This document shows positions 25,909-34,737 of a DNA stretch of 64,000 nt, piece after piece. Source of the DNA: Neobacillus niacini (GTDB taxonomy: Bacteria > Bacillota > Bacilli > Bacillales > Cytobacillaceae); NCBI RefSeq assembly GCF_023715785.1, contig NZ_JAMBOX010000016.1, positions 59,113 through 123,112 on the forward strand, read 5' to 3'. Below the pieces are notes generated by a model that made no database searches, was not told the origin of the DNA, and saw nothing but the letters and a program-made list of their open reading frames with translations. Positions within the stretch are counted from its first letter, which is position 1; each line of letters begins with the position of its first letter. The position numbers and the translations under genes were made by a program.

Positions 25909-27102
25909 ATGGAACAAAGTGTGCTTGAAACAAAAAATGTATTGGTGGATAGAGCTCGGGCTATTATACCGAAACTCCGGGAGTACAGCCAGGAAATTGA
26001 TAAAAATAGCAGAATTCCTGATGAGATTGTAGAGGAATTGAAAAAAGAGGGCCTTATGAAGGTATTAAGACCACGAATGTTTGGCGGCTATCAAACCAAT
26101 ATGCGAACCTTTACAGAGGTTGTCACGGAAATTGCCCGCGGTAACGGCTCGGCAGGCTGGTTTGTTTGCCTGAGCAATATCCGAGACTATATGATTTCCT
26201 ACACGTTTGGCGAAAAGGCGCTGAATGAAATCTATCAAACCGGCAAAGATGTTGTGCTGGCAGGGAATTTTAAACCAATACGGATTGACATTGAAAAGGT
26301 GGAAGGCGGCTATTTTATCAAGGAAGCCCAATGGCCGTTTGTTTCCGGAAGTCCTCATGCCGACTGGTGCTATTTTGGCTTCCCACTGGTTGATGATAAT
26401 GGTGGTGTCGAAATGGCGATCATGGTCATTCCACGTGAGGAGTTGGAGGTCCTGGATGACTGGTTTGTAATGGGCCTGAAAGGTTCTGGAAGCAACAGTT
26501 GCAGAATCCAAAATGTCTTTGTTCCAGAGCATCGGGTATCATTGGACCGGCTTGCAAGCAAAGGTCACTATCTCATTGAACCGCTTAAGGATGTTGCACT
26601 CTACAAATCTGCCTTTGTCCCATCTCTTACTCTATCCATTGTCGGCCCGGCATTGGGGCTGGCACAGGCTGTTATGGATCTTTATATGGAGAGGCTCCCG
26701 AAAGCTGGAATCGGAAATACCTTCTATACGAAGCAAAGTGAAGCACCGATTACCCATTTACAGGTTGCCCAGGCCCAGCTAAAAATTGATTCTGCAGAGC
26801 TCCATCTATACCGAGCGGTTGATAAGATCGACTCCTATGCAGAACGAGGGCAAGTAATGGATATAGCTGAAACGGCAAAGGTAAAAGCTGATTTTGGCTA
26901 TGTCAATCAGCTGTGCAAGGAAGCCATTGATCTCCTTGTGGCCGGCGTTGGCTCCGTCTTTGCCTATGATAAAAATCCAATCCAATTAGTGTACCGTGAC
27001 TTCTTAGCGATGCATTTACATGGTTTCATTACTCCGTCAAGCTTAATCGAGACGTACGGAAGAATCTTGTGCGGGCAGGAACCGAATACTTATTTTATCT
27101 AA
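25909..27102 (+). CDS. Flavin-dependent aromatic hydroxylase, oxygenase component (HsaA-like, group D)
   Basis: This protein of about 397 residues has the acyl-CoA dehydrogenase fold used by two-component aromatic hydroxylases such as HsaA. These bind FMNH2 from a separate reductase and ortho-hydroxylate a phenol to a catechol. Visible blocks are VLRPRMFGGYQ, GNGSAGWFVCLSNIRDYM, WPFVSGSPHADWCYFG and VMGLKGSGSNSCRIQNVFVP. ATG 25909 after GGGGG fits best; in-frame upstream codons would have poor sites. The reductase (28173) and extradiol dioxygenase (27183) are in the same operon, which supports hydroxylase over dehydrogenase. A paralogue lies at 37318. Confidence 0.87.
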   Translation: MEQSVLETKNVLVDRARAIIPKLREYSQEIDKNSRIPDEIVEELKKEGLMKVLRPRMFGGYQTNMRTFTEVVTEIARGNGSAGWFVCLSNIRDYMISYTFGEKALNEIYQTGKDVVLAGNFKPIRIDIEKVEGGYFIKEAQWPFVSGSPHADWCYFGFPLVDDNGGVEMAIMVIPREELEVLDDWFVMGLKGSGSNSCRIQNVFVPEHRVSLDRLASKGHYLIEPLKDVALYKSAFVPSLTLSIVGPALGLAQAVMDLYMERLPKAGIGNTFYTKQSEAPITHLQVAQAQLKIDSAELHLYRAVDKIDSYAERGQVMDIAETAKVKADFGYVNQLCKEAIDLLVAGVGSVFAYDKNPIQLVYRDFLAMHLHGFITPSSLIETYGRILCGQEPNTYFI

Positions 27103-27182
27103 TAAGCCTAACTCAAATTCTAACAATAGTTTTCTGATTATTCGCTAAAAATATAATTTTCTAAAAATAGGAGGCGTTATTG

Positions 27183-28136
27183 ATGAGTTTACCGGAAATC
27201 GCAAAATTAGGCCACGTTGCTTTAGTCTCTACGGACCTCGAAAGGTCGCTTTGGTTTTTTAAGGAAGTAATCGGTTTGGAAGAAACAGAAGTGGTCGATG
27301 GTACCCATTATTTACGGGCTTATAGTGATTTTGAACATCATACCTTGTCAGTCAAAGCTGGCGACAAAGCTCATGTAGATCATATCGCCTGGCGGACAAA
27401 ACGCCCTGAGGATGTTGAGAAATTTGCGCAGTTGTTAGCAGAAGCCGGAACCGAAGTAACTTGGGTCGAGGCAGGTGTCGAAGCCGGGCAGGGCAGGGCG
27501 ATTCGTTTTCAATTACCGAGCGAGCATCGCATGGAACTCTACTATGACATGGAAAAAACATTGGCTGAACCTTCTAAACGATCGGTATTAAAAAACCAGG
27601 TTTATAAATCATGGGCAAAAGGAGTCTCTCCAAGAAGAATTGACCATGTCAATATTCTCACATCCATGAAGGCTAACGTCCTGTCTGATTTCCTAATGGA
27701 GAAGTTAGGCTTTAAAATGCGCGAATATGTAAAAGCTCCGGATGAGTCTTATCTCGGTGCCTGGTTAAGTGTTACACCATTAGTTCATGACATCGCGGTC
27801 AGCCATGATCCATTTTCACCTACTACACATCAAATCCATCACGTTGCCTACTGGCTTGACAATGCACAGGACCTCCTCAGAGCAGCAGATATTCTAAAAG
27901 AAAATGGGCTATCCTTTAAGGGGCCCGGAAAACATGGTATTTCTCAAGCAATGTATATCTATGTCGTTGATCCGGGAAGCGGATTGCGCGTTGAATTATT
28001 TACAAACGGTTATTTAATTTTTGAACCTGACTGGGAGCCGATTGAGTGGACACTTGATGAAATGGACATCGGCTTTACCTACTGGGGTGACCACACGGAT
28101 ACAAAGCCGGAGAACAATCCGACAATCGAAGCTTAA
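27183..28136 (+). CDS. Extradiol ring-cleavage dioxygenase (type I, VOC fold), paralogue 1
   Basis: This 317-residue Fe(II) or Mn(II) enzyme opens a catechol next to the two hydroxyls (meta-cleavage). Two VOC modules are present, at about 8-125 and 150-275. Metal ligands are His155 (RRIDHVNI), a His of the pair in HQIHHVAYW (219/220) and Glu271 (DPGSGLRVELF). The stretch GKHGISQAMYIYVVDPG resembles the extradiol signature with one extra residue near its end. The ATG at 27183 follows AGGAGG; a TTG directly before it is the alternative. The second VOC paralogue is at 34738. Confidence 0.9.
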   Translation: MSLPEIAKLGHVALVSTDLERSLWFFKEVIGLEETEVVDGTHYLRAYSDFEHHTLSVKAGDKAHVDHIAWRTKRPEDVEKFAQLLAEAGTEVTWVEAGVEAGQGRAIRFQLPSEHRMELYYDMEKTLAEPSKRSVLKNQVYKSWAKGVSPRRIDHVNILTSMKANVLSDFLMEKLGFKMREYVKAPDESYLGAWLSVTPLVHDIAVSHDPFSPTTHQIHHVAYWLDNAQDLLRAADILKENGLSFKGPGKHGISQAMYIYVVDPGSGLRVELFTNGYLIFEPDWEPIEWTLDEMDIGFTYWGDHTDTKPENNPTIEA

Positions 28137-28172
28137 TCATATACATTTTTACAGCAGAGAGGAGTATGAAAG

Positions 28173-28652
28173 ATGGATGACAGTCAATTTCGAACCGCTA
28201 TGGGGAAATTTGCAACTGGTGTAACGGTTATTGCAACAGATGTAGATGGTGAAGTGCACGGCATGACAGCAAATGCCTTTATGTCTGTCTCACTTAGCCC
28301 AAAGTTAGTGGTCATATCCATTGGGGAAAAGGCGCGGATTCTTGAAAAAATAAAACAAAGCAATTCCTTTTCCGTGAATATTTTGGCAGCACACCAAAAA
28401 GAGCTTTCCATGATTTTCGCCGGCCAAATCAAGGAACACCGCGAAGTCGCGTTTGAGCGTCTGGATGGAAAACCCGTATTGCCGGGGGCTCTTGCCCAAA
28501 TCGCCTGTGAAGTATCGGCTGAGTATATCGAGGGTGACCATACATTGTTTATCGGACGAGTAACAGATATTCATCTGGAAGACGGTGATCCGCTTATTTT
28601 TTACAGCGGCCGCTACCGGAAATTGGTAGAAGAGCAGACGGTAACCGTTTAG
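28173..28652 (+). CDS. Flavin reductase (HsaB-like, hydroxylase partner)
   Basis: This 159-residue FMN-binding split-barrel reductase makes FMNH2 with NAD(P)H for the group D hydroxylase. Hallmarks are the start FRTAMGKFATGVTVIATD, the flavin segment HGMTANAFMSVSLSP, SFSVNILAAHQKEL and the end PLIFYSGRYRKL. It lies 36 bases after the dioxygenase. Only one reductase was found for the two hydroxylase-like proteins in the window, so it may serve both. Confidence 0.92.
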   Translation: MDDSQFRTAMGKFATGVTVIATDVDGEVHGMTANAFMSVSLSPKLVVISIGEKARILEKIKQSNSFSVNILAAHQKELSMIFAGQIKEHREVAFERLDGKPVLPGALAQIACEVSAEYIEGDHTLFIGRVTDIHLEDGDPLIFYSGRYRKLVEEQTVTV

Positions 28653-28677
28653 CGCAGTTTAAAAAGGGGGAACCTCC

Positions 28678-29460
28678 GTGGATATTCAAAAAGCAGCTGC
28701 AGCCTTGCTGGAAGCAGAAAGTGAGAAAAAGACGATTGAACCATTCACATCCACGGCAGAAGAAATTTCTGTTGAGGATGCTTATCAAATTCAACTATGT
28801 CAAATTCGCCGCAAAGTAGAAAATGGTGCCGTCATCGTCGGGAAAAAGGTCGGACTTACAAGTAAAGCGATGCAAGAAATGCTGAAGGTGAATCAGCCAG
28901 ATTACGGTCACATTCTTAATAACATGGTATATAACGAAGATGAAATCATTAGCGTTGAGCCATTTATTCAGCCTAAGGTCGAGTTTGAAATTGCCTTTGT
29001 GTTAAAAAAAGATCTACAGGGACCTGGCATCACCTTGAATGACGTCATCGAAGCAACTGATTATATTGTACCGGCAGTCGAAATTATTGACAGTCGCATT
29101 AGGGACTGGGAAATCAAATTTGAGGATACTGTGGCCGACAATGGCTCTTCGGCAGGAGCGATTCTTGGTAAACAATCGGCTGCTATCACGGAAGTGGATC
29201 TTGCTGATATCGGCATGAAAGTCTATCGAAATGGTGAATTGCTGGATGCTGCCACCAGTGCAGCTGTAATGGGCAACCCTGCGTTAGCGGTAGCTTGGCT
29301 GGCAAATGAAATCGGCAGCTATGGCATCTCCCTTCGTGCTGGCGAATTCATCCTAGCCGGGGCTCTTTCAAAAGCCATTGCAGTTGAAGCTGGCGATACA
29401 TTTACGGCAGAATTTGATCATTTAGGATCTGTATCAGCATCCTTTGGAAAAAGCGGGTGA
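28678..29460 (+). CDS. 2-hydroxypenta-2,4-dienoate (2-keto-4-pentenoate) hydratase
   Basis: This 260-residue enzyme of the MhpD/HsaE type adds water to 2-hydroxypenta-2,4-dienoate, giving 4-hydroxy-2-oxovalerate. The segment VIVGKKVGLTSKAMQ, the metal-binding glutamates in KVEFEIAFVL (102 and 104) and Glu135 in VPAVEIIDSRI, and the C-terminal LRAGEFILAGALSKAI are typical. The start is a GTG at 28678 behind AAGGGGGAA. The next gene starts 4 bases after its stop. This is the first step of the shared lower pathway. Confidence 0.92.
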   Translation: MDIQKAAAALLEAESEKKTIEPFTSTAEEISVEDAYQIQLCQIRRKVENGAVIVGKKVGLTSKAMQEMLKVNQPDYGHILNNMVYNEDEIISVEPFIQPKVEFEIAFVLKKDLQGPGITLNDVIEATDYIVPAVEIIDSRIRDWEIKFEDTVADNGSSAGAILGKQSAAITEVDLADIGMKVYRNGELLDAATSAAVMGNPALAVAWLANEIGSYGISLRAGEFILAGALSKAIAVEAGDTFTAEFDHLGSVSASFGKSG

Positions 29461-29464
29461 GAAA

Positions 29465-30346
29465 ATGGGGAAATGCAAAGTAGGGATTATTGGTTCCGGC
29501 AATATCGGGACCGATTTAATGTATAAAATTGAGCGGTGCGAGTATTTGGAAATGAGTGTCATGGTTGGAATCGATCCAGAATCGGAAGGATTGTGCCGGG
29601 CACGAAGCCGTGGCTATCATACGATTGATAGCGGTATTGATGGGCTTTTGGAAGCTCCGGAGCTTGTGGATATTGTCTTTGATGCTACAACGGCAAAAGC
29701 CCACAAACTGCATAGTGAAAAATTAACGGCTCTGGGGAAAAAGGTGATAGATTTAACACCGGCCGCGATTGGACCGTTTACGGTGCCTCCAGTCAATCTT
29801 ACTCAGCATCTTGATAAAGGAAACGTGAATATGGTGACATGCGGCGGGCAGGCCACCATTCCCATTGTCCATGCCATTAACCGGGTCGTTCAAGTGGAAT
29901 ATGCTGAAATTGTTGCTACCGTAGCAAGCAAAAGCGCAGGACCAGGGACGCGGGCAAACATTGATGAGTTTACCCGGACAACAGCAAAAGCCATTGAAGA
30001 GGTGGGCGGTGCAAAAATCGGTAAGGCCATTATTATCTTAAATCCGGCCGAACCTCCGATTATCATGCGTGATACGGTCCATGCCCTGGTAAAGGAAGTA
30101 GGCAGGGAGCAGGAAATCATCGAATCTGTTGAAAAAATGGCCGCAGAGGTCCAAACTTATGTTCCTGGCTATCGCCTGCGCAGCAAGCCGATTTTTGATG
30201 GAAAGAAGATATCTGTCTTTATTGAAGTTGAAGGGGCCGGGGACTTTTTCCCGCCTTATTCCGGGAACTTGGATATCATGACGGCGGCTGCAGCAAAAGT
30301 AGGAAATGAAATGGCAAAGCAGCTCATAGCAGAAGCCATCAAGTAA
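29465..30346 (+). CDS. Acetaldehyde dehydrogenase (acylating)
   Basis: This 294-residue enzyme of the DmpF/MhpF/HsaG type converts acetaldehyde, NAD and CoA to acetyl-CoA. The NAD fold is GIIGSGNIGTDLM, and the catalytic Cys126 sits in MVTCGGQATIP. The family stretch ARVxGPGTRANIDEFT appears as SAGPGTRANIDEFTRTTA. It works in a channelling complex with the aldolase encoded next, 12 bases downstream. Start ATG 29465 was chosen because earlier in-frame codons would overlap the hydratase. Confidence 0.94.
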   Translation: MGKCKVGIIGSGNIGTDLMYKIERCEYLEMSVMVGIDPESEGLCRARSRGYHTIDSGIDGLLEAPELVDIVFDATTAKAHKLHSEKLTALGKKVIDLTPAAIGPFTVPPVNLTQHLDKGNVNMVTCGGQATIPIVHAINRVVQVEYAEIVATVASKSAGPGTRANIDEFTRTTAKAIEEVGGAKIGKAIIILNPAEPPIIMRDTVHALVKEVGREQEIIESVEKMAAEVQTYVPGYRLRSKPIFDGKKISVFIEVEGAGDFFPPYSGNLDIMTAAAAKVGNEMAKQLIAEAIK

Positions 30347-30358
30347 GGAGTGATGATG

Positions 30359-31381
30359 ATGGAAAACAAAAGAAGCTTTGAAATTCTTGATGTGACACTC
30401 CGCGATGGCAGCCATGCGATGAAGCATGCTTTTACCGAGGAACAGGTAAGAGAAACTGCCCGCGGGCTTGACCAAGCCGGGGTCAGTTACTTTGAGGTTT
30501 CCCACGGTGACGGCCTCGGCGGTTCGTCACTGCAGTATGGATTTTCCCAAGTGGATGAATTGGAGTTAATTGAGGCGGCGGCAGATGAATGCAAGAATGC
30601 CAAAGTCTCTGTCCTGCTTATTCCGGGGATTGGGATCAAGGAGGATCTGCAGAACGCTGTAAAAGCAGGGGCAAAAATGGTCCGTGTTGCCACACATGTA
30701 ACAGAAGCCGATGTCGCTGCCCAGCACATCGCCCTTGGACGAGAACTTGGGCTAAAGACGGTTGGCTTTCTGATGATGGCACATATGGCCCCTGTGGAAA
30801 AGCTGGTAGAACAGGCCAAACTATTCGAAAGCTATGGGGCGGAGATTGTGTATGTAACCGATTCAGCCGGCTATCTCCTGCCACACGAGGTAAAGGAACG
30901 GGTTTCCGCCCTGCGGTCGGAGCTGTCCTGTGAAATTGGTTTCCACGGCCATAACAATTTATCCATGGCGATGGCCAATACAGTTGCCGCTATCGAAGCA
31001 GGTGCGACATACATTGACGGAAGTTTGCGGTGTCTCGGGGCCGGCAGTGGCAATACCCAAACAGAGGTCATGGTGGCAGTTTTAGAACGAATGGGCTTCC
31101 ACACAGGGATCGATCTATTTAAAATCATGGACGTAGCCAATAAGGTTGTCGCACGCTATATGCAGCGCCCGCAGGAAATCACCGGTTCAAGCTTGATTAT
31201 GGGCTATTCAGGTGTTTATTCAAGCTTTTTGCTCCATACTCAGGCCGCAGCTCAAAAGTTTGGGGTTGACGAGAGGGATATTTTGGTGGAACTAGGTAGA
31301 ATGAAAGCTGTCGGCGGGCAGGAAGATTTAATCTATGATGTGGCCGCAAGGTTTGCCGAACAGAAAAAAACACTTGTGTAA
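30359..31381 (+). CDS. 4-hydroxy-2-oxovalerate aldolase
   Basis: This protein of about 340 residues, of the DmpG/MhpE/HsaF type, splits 4-hydroxy-2-oxovalerate into pyruvate and acetaldehyde. The metal and catalytic motif DVTLRDGSHA is near the N-terminus, the metal histidines are in IGFHGHNNLSMAMAN, and the C-terminal communication domain that contacts the dehydrogenase is present. Three consecutive ATGs (30353, 30356, 30359) follow AAGGAG; the last has the best spacing. It is the last gene of the operon, closed by a terminator. The pathway ends here in pyruvate and acetyl-CoA. Confidence 0.94.
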   Translation: MENKRSFEILDVTLRDGSHAMKHAFTEEQVRETARGLDQAGVSYFEVSHGDGLGGSSLQYGFSQVDELELIEAAADECKNAKVSVLLIPGIGIKEDLQNAVKAGAKMVRVATHVTEADVAAQHIALGRELGLKTVGFLMMAHMAPVEKLVEQAKLFESYGAEIVYVTDSAGYLLPHEVKERVSALRSELSCEIGFHGHNNLSMAMANTVAAIEAGATYIDGSLRCLGAGSGNTQTEVMVAVLERMGFHTGIDLFKIMDVANKVVARYMQRPQEITGSSLIMGYSGVYSSFLLHTQAAAQKFGVDERDILVELGRMKAVGGQEDLIYDVAARFAEQKKTLV

Positions 31382-31388
31382 GTTGAAG

Positions 31389-31420
31389 GACTCCTTGTGA
31401 AAATGTAAGGAGTCTTTATT
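31389..31420 (+). terminator. Terminator of the meta-cleavage operon
   Basis: GACTCCTT/AAGGAGTC forms an 8-bp stem (31389-31396, 31407-31414) with a 10-base loop, followed by TTTATTTT. Confidence 0.82.
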
Positions 31421-31430
31421 TTAAAAATAA

Positions 31431-31707
31431 AGCTCTGTTATAGTTGAGTGTTGATTTCGCTGTGTTTGAAAAAAATAGACGGAGAATTCCGGTTATTTTG
31501 GGAGTTCCTTATTTTATCTCTAAAAATAAGCGGAGTTTTCCGCTTATCTTATTAAAATCTTTGAATTTTGCTTTATTTGGGAGCCATTAACCGGAAATCT
31601 CCGATTAATTCAGCCTCTTATGCCTCAACTATATACATTAACCGGAAATTTCCGCTTATTAATTCTCATACCTACACAAAAAATCAACAATAAAGAATAA
31701 CAGAGCC
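31431..31707. mobile_element. MITE-like element with internal palindromes
   Basis: The ends AGCTCTGTTATAGTTGAGTG.. and the reverse complement of ..AGAATAACAGAGCC form a 27-bp terminal inverted repeat with 22 matches by my count. The 277-bp interior has no gene but holds four related palindromes built on the half-sites (C)CGGAAAT and ATTTCCG with TTAA or AATAAG flanks: 31474-31496, 31526-31547, 31586-31609 and 31637-31663. Small size, inverted ends and no transposase fit a MITE or REP-like intergenic repeat. Whether it recurs in the genome cannot be seen here. Confidence 0.6.
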
Positions 31708-31814
31708 AAAAATAAAGTAATCAGCAGCAAAGGAAAAGTCAATGCCGTGACAGAATAACCACAATACGATTTCTATTGGCTGATAGATCCTTAAAAAGGA
31801 AGTGGTGGAGGAAA

Positions 31815-33668
31815 GTGAATAATCTGACAAATATGCAAGAACCGCGTTTTATTAAGGAAGAAGGGAATAAAAAAATTCTCACGACAACGGCCGCCTTTGG
31901 TCATTTGCGCAAGGGTATCATTGAAAATCTGGGGACGAAACGAGCCAAAGGTTTTCTACTTAGATACGGTTGGAGTTTAGGGGTCAGTGATGCATTAGAA
32001 GCCATGAAAACCTGTTCCTCCATTGAGGATCTTTTAAAGCAAGCTTCCATTATCCATTTAAGCACAGGCCATATTACAGACATCCAGTCTGAAAGAATTA
32101 TTGAAATGAGCGATTCAGAAACTATTAAATCGATTTTGGGAAAAGGAAAATGGATTGACTCATTTGAGGCAAATGAACATATAAAACATCATGGAGTATC
32201 AGAACTTCCGGTCTGTCATACCTTGATAGGATACGCCAGCGGCTATATGTCAACCGTTTGCAAAACAAGTGTCATTGTAAAGGAAATTAGCTGTATCGGG
32301 AAAGGAGATCAGGAGTGCAGTTTTGAGGCAAGGCTACAGGAGGATTGGGGAAACAGTATTCAAGAGGAACTTGCTTTTTATCGTGAACCAAATATCATTG
32401 ATGAATTAGAGTTTACTTATGAACAATTGCTGGAGCAGCGGAATTATATTGAGAAAGTCTCGAAGTTTCATAAGAAATTAACCGAAAGTGTTTCGAACGG
32501 GAGCAACTTGCAGGATATTGCCGATACCACTTTTATATTGTTAAGAATCCCGATTTCGATTGAAGATTTGAGTTTTCAAAAGATTGTTTACTCGGGGATA
32601 AAGGAAGAGGAATATCGGAACTTAAATCAAGAATTAAAAGCGAGATTACTTCGAAAAAGTCGGAAAAACAGCAGTAACCTCCCGGTCTTCAATGAAACCA
32701 CCAGAATAAAAACTGAAAATCAGGAGCGCCTCATTACCCCAATCGTTGTGCAAAGAAAAATAATTGGCTATTGTACTTTTATTTTTACAAATACTAAAGG
32801 TTCCGATCATGATGTCATGTTTATAGAAAGAATTGCCAATGCTGCGTCTTTATATCTGTTAAATGAAAAAACAAGTTTTGAGGCTCTGGAGAAAATGAAA
32901 GGGTATTTTTTAGAGCAAATCATAAAAAGGCAATACACTTCGAAAGAAGAGATTATTAATCGCGGCCGATATATGGGGATCAACCTGGAAAATCCCTTCT
33001 ATATTGCAGCCATAAGCTTTAAAGAGATTGGAAAGTCAACAAAGAGACCAGCCGACCACCACAAGCAGCTCCTGGAAACCATCGCAAAATATTTAGATAT
33101 TCTGGGCGATAAAGCACTAATCGGCCAATATGAAGGAAACATCATCATGCTGCTGCCAGAATCTCCCGCCCTGTTATCTAGAATAAAAAAGCTTCTTAAA
33201 CATCTCGAAACTACCTACCCTCCCTATCAATATAAAATTGGCATCAGCGATCAATCGGAAGGACTGGAAAGTGTGTTCGATCATTTGGAAGAATCGTTGA
33301 TTGCCTTAAGGATGTCAATCGACAAGAACATTATTCCATTTAAAGATTTGGGGATTGTCGGTGTCCTGATTAATTCAAAAAATGTAACCGGTATAAAGAA
33401 AATTGCCAAACAAGAACTGGGTCCTCTTTATCAGTTAAGCGATGCAAAACAAAAAGAACTATTCAAAACACTTTATGTTTTTCTAACCAATGGAGGGAAG
33501 TTGCAACAAACGATGGATGATCTTGCCTTATCGATGAGCGGTCTTATGTACCGCATTAATAAAATTGAAAGTTTACTTAAAAAGGACCTGCGCGATTCTG
33601 CACAAAGCTATCAGCTGCTCTTAATTTTGGATTCCCTATTAGCGTTGGGGGAGCTGTCGCTAGATTGA
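31815..33668 (+). CDS. XylR-N/V4R sensor with PucR-type output, transcriptional activator
   Basis: This protein of about 617 residues heads the second aromatic array. Its N-terminus (FGHLRKGIIENLGTKRAKGF onwards) matches the XylR/DmpR aromatic-sensing domain. A V4R domain follows (about 115-175), with cysteines in CHTLIGYASGYMSTVC and CIGKGDQEC. The C-terminus LMYRINKIESLLKKDL is a PucR-type helix-turn-helix. There is no sigma-54 AAA+ domain, unlike XylR itself, so it should act with sigma-A. GTG 31815 behind GGTGGAGG is the likely start; ATG 31833 is possible. It probably activates the 33886-47080 genes upon binding an aromatic ligand. Confidence 0.85.
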   Translation: MNNLTNMQEPRFIKEEGNKKILTTTAAFGHLRKGIIENLGTKRAKGFLLRYGWSLGVSDALEAMKTCSSIEDLLKQASIIHLSTGHITDIQSERIIEMSDSETIKSILGKGKWIDSFEANEHIKHHGVSELPVCHTLIGYASGYMSTVCKTSVIVKEISCIGKGDQECSFEARLQEDWGNSIQEELAFYREPNIIDELEFTYEQLLEQRNYIEKVSKFHKKLTESVSNGSNLQDIADTTFILLRIPISIEDLSFQKIVYSGIKEEEYRNLNQELKARLLRKSRKNSSNLPVFNETTRIKTENQERLITPIVVQRKIIGYCTFIFTNTKGSDHDVMFIERIANAASLYLLNEKTSFEALEKMKGYFLEQIIKRQYTSKEEIINRGRYMGINLENPFYIAAISFKEIGKSTKRPADHHKQLLETIAKYLDILGDKALIGQYEGNIIMLLPESPALLSRIKKLLKHLETTYPPYQYKIGISDQSEGLESVFDHLEESLIALRMSIDKNIIPFKDLGIVGVLINSKNVTGIKKIAKQELGPLYQLSDAKQKELFKTLYVFLTNGGKLQQTMDDLALSMSGLMYRINKIESLLKKDLRDSAQSYQLLLILDSLLALGELSLD

Positions 33669-33885
33669 AAGATAATAAAGGATTATTGAAAAACTGGGAC
33701 ATTGCTGCCCGTTTTTTGTTTTTCATTAACAAAAACCAATAATCTTTACCGAAAAAGTAGTTCAATTCAAACAATTTTTCATCTAGAATCAGATGATTGA
33801 ATTTTCTAAAATTAGGGCAAATAGAAATATTCACAGAATAAATGGAAGTGCTTTCAATTATATGAAGGAGGGAGTTTTAACAAAA
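33669..33885 (+). promoter_or_regulatory. Leader region of the second array
   Basis: A long imperfect hairpin (AAAGGATTATTG with CAATAATCTTT, 33677-33755) lies just after the regulator, followed by TTCTAAAATTAG near 33802, which resembles half of the 22.6-kb operators. No clear -35/-10 pair was found, as may be expected for an activator-dependent promoter. Confidence 0.35.
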
Positions 33886-34725
33886 ATGAGCAATATGACG
33901 CAAAAATTGATTAAAACGGAAAATTTCGAAACGTATTTAAACCGTTCTGGTGAAGGCAATGCTGAAACCATTCTGTTCTTGCATGGTTCTGGACCCGGCG
34001 TGTTTGCCTGGGCCAATTGGCGATATGCATTAAATGCCTGCAGCGAAACATATGACTGTCTTGCTCCGGATCTGCTGGGCTTTGGCAATAGCAGTCATCC
34101 TGATCCGCTGCCGAAGAACAGGCAGGGATGGATGGATCTATGGGTTCATCAGTTGATTGAATTGCTTGATAATCTTGGAATTCAAAAAGCTCACGTAGTA
34201 GGGAACTCATTAGGGTGTTCGATTGCCCTCGAATTATTATTGGAGCACCCAGAACGATTTGACAAGGTTGTTCTAATGGGGCCTGGCGGGACGCCAAATA
34301 CCAAACTAAGTCCCGAGCTTGCCCGCGCAAAAGGGTTTTACCAAAATCCTTCAGAAAAGAAAATGCGCCAAATTATGAGCTGGTTTGTCTATGACCATGA
34401 AAAACTGGCACCAGAAATCGATGCGCTGGCCCAAACGAGGTTTGAGACGGCCATGCGCCCTGATATCCAACTTTCGAATGACTCGATTTTTGCTACCGCA
34501 GCTGTACCAGTTCCGGTAACGGCTCTTAATCGAATCAAGAACCCGGTGCTGCTTGTCCATGGTCGTGATGATATGGTCTGCTCGGTTGAATCGAGCTATT
34601 ACTTGCTTTCCCATTTGCAAAATGTTCAGCTCCATGTATATGGCCAAACAGGTCACTGGACACAAATTGAACAGGTTGAAAGCTTTAATCATTTAATACA
34701 AAACTATTTTTCCGGAAAGCTATAG
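33886..34725 (+). CDS. Meta-cleavage product C-C hydrolase (alpha/beta hydrolase), paralogue 2
   Basis: This hydrolase of about 280 residues is paralogous to the one at 24278. It shows FLHGSGPGVFAWANW, Ser108 in GNSLGCS, Asp229 in HGRDDMV and His257 in TGHWTQIEQ. Differences cluster in the lid region (about 135-215), suggesting a different side chain. The ATG at 33886 begins MSNMTQ; GAAGGAGGG lies 15 bases upstream, further than usual, so an upstream start at 33862 cannot be excluded. It is followed 12 bases later by the dioxygenase paralogue. Confidence 0.88.
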   Translation: MSNMTQKLIKTENFETYLNRSGEGNAETILFLHGSGPGVFAWANWRYALNACSETYDCLAPDLLGFGNSSHPDPLPKNRQGWMDLWVHQLIELLDNLGIQKAHVVGNSLGCSIALELLLEHPERFDKVVLMGPGGTPNTKLSPELARAKGFYQNPSEKKMRQIMSWFVYDHEKLAPEIDALAQTRFETAMRPDIQLSNDSIFATAAVPVPVTALNRIKNPVLLVHGRDDMVCSVESSYYLLSHLQNVQLHVYGQTGHWTQIEQVESFNHLIQNYFSGKL

Positions 34726-34737
34726 GAGGTAGGAGAG

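Noticed and set aside
26065..26532. 155-codon minus-strand frame inside the hydroxylase gene
   Set aside because: It overlaps a well-supported flavoprotein on the other strand and resembles nothing.
31474..31663. Regularly recurring palindromes taken for a CRISPR array
   Set aside because: The copies differ in length and sequence, spacers are uneven, and no cas gene is near. They fit the interior of a MITE-like element.
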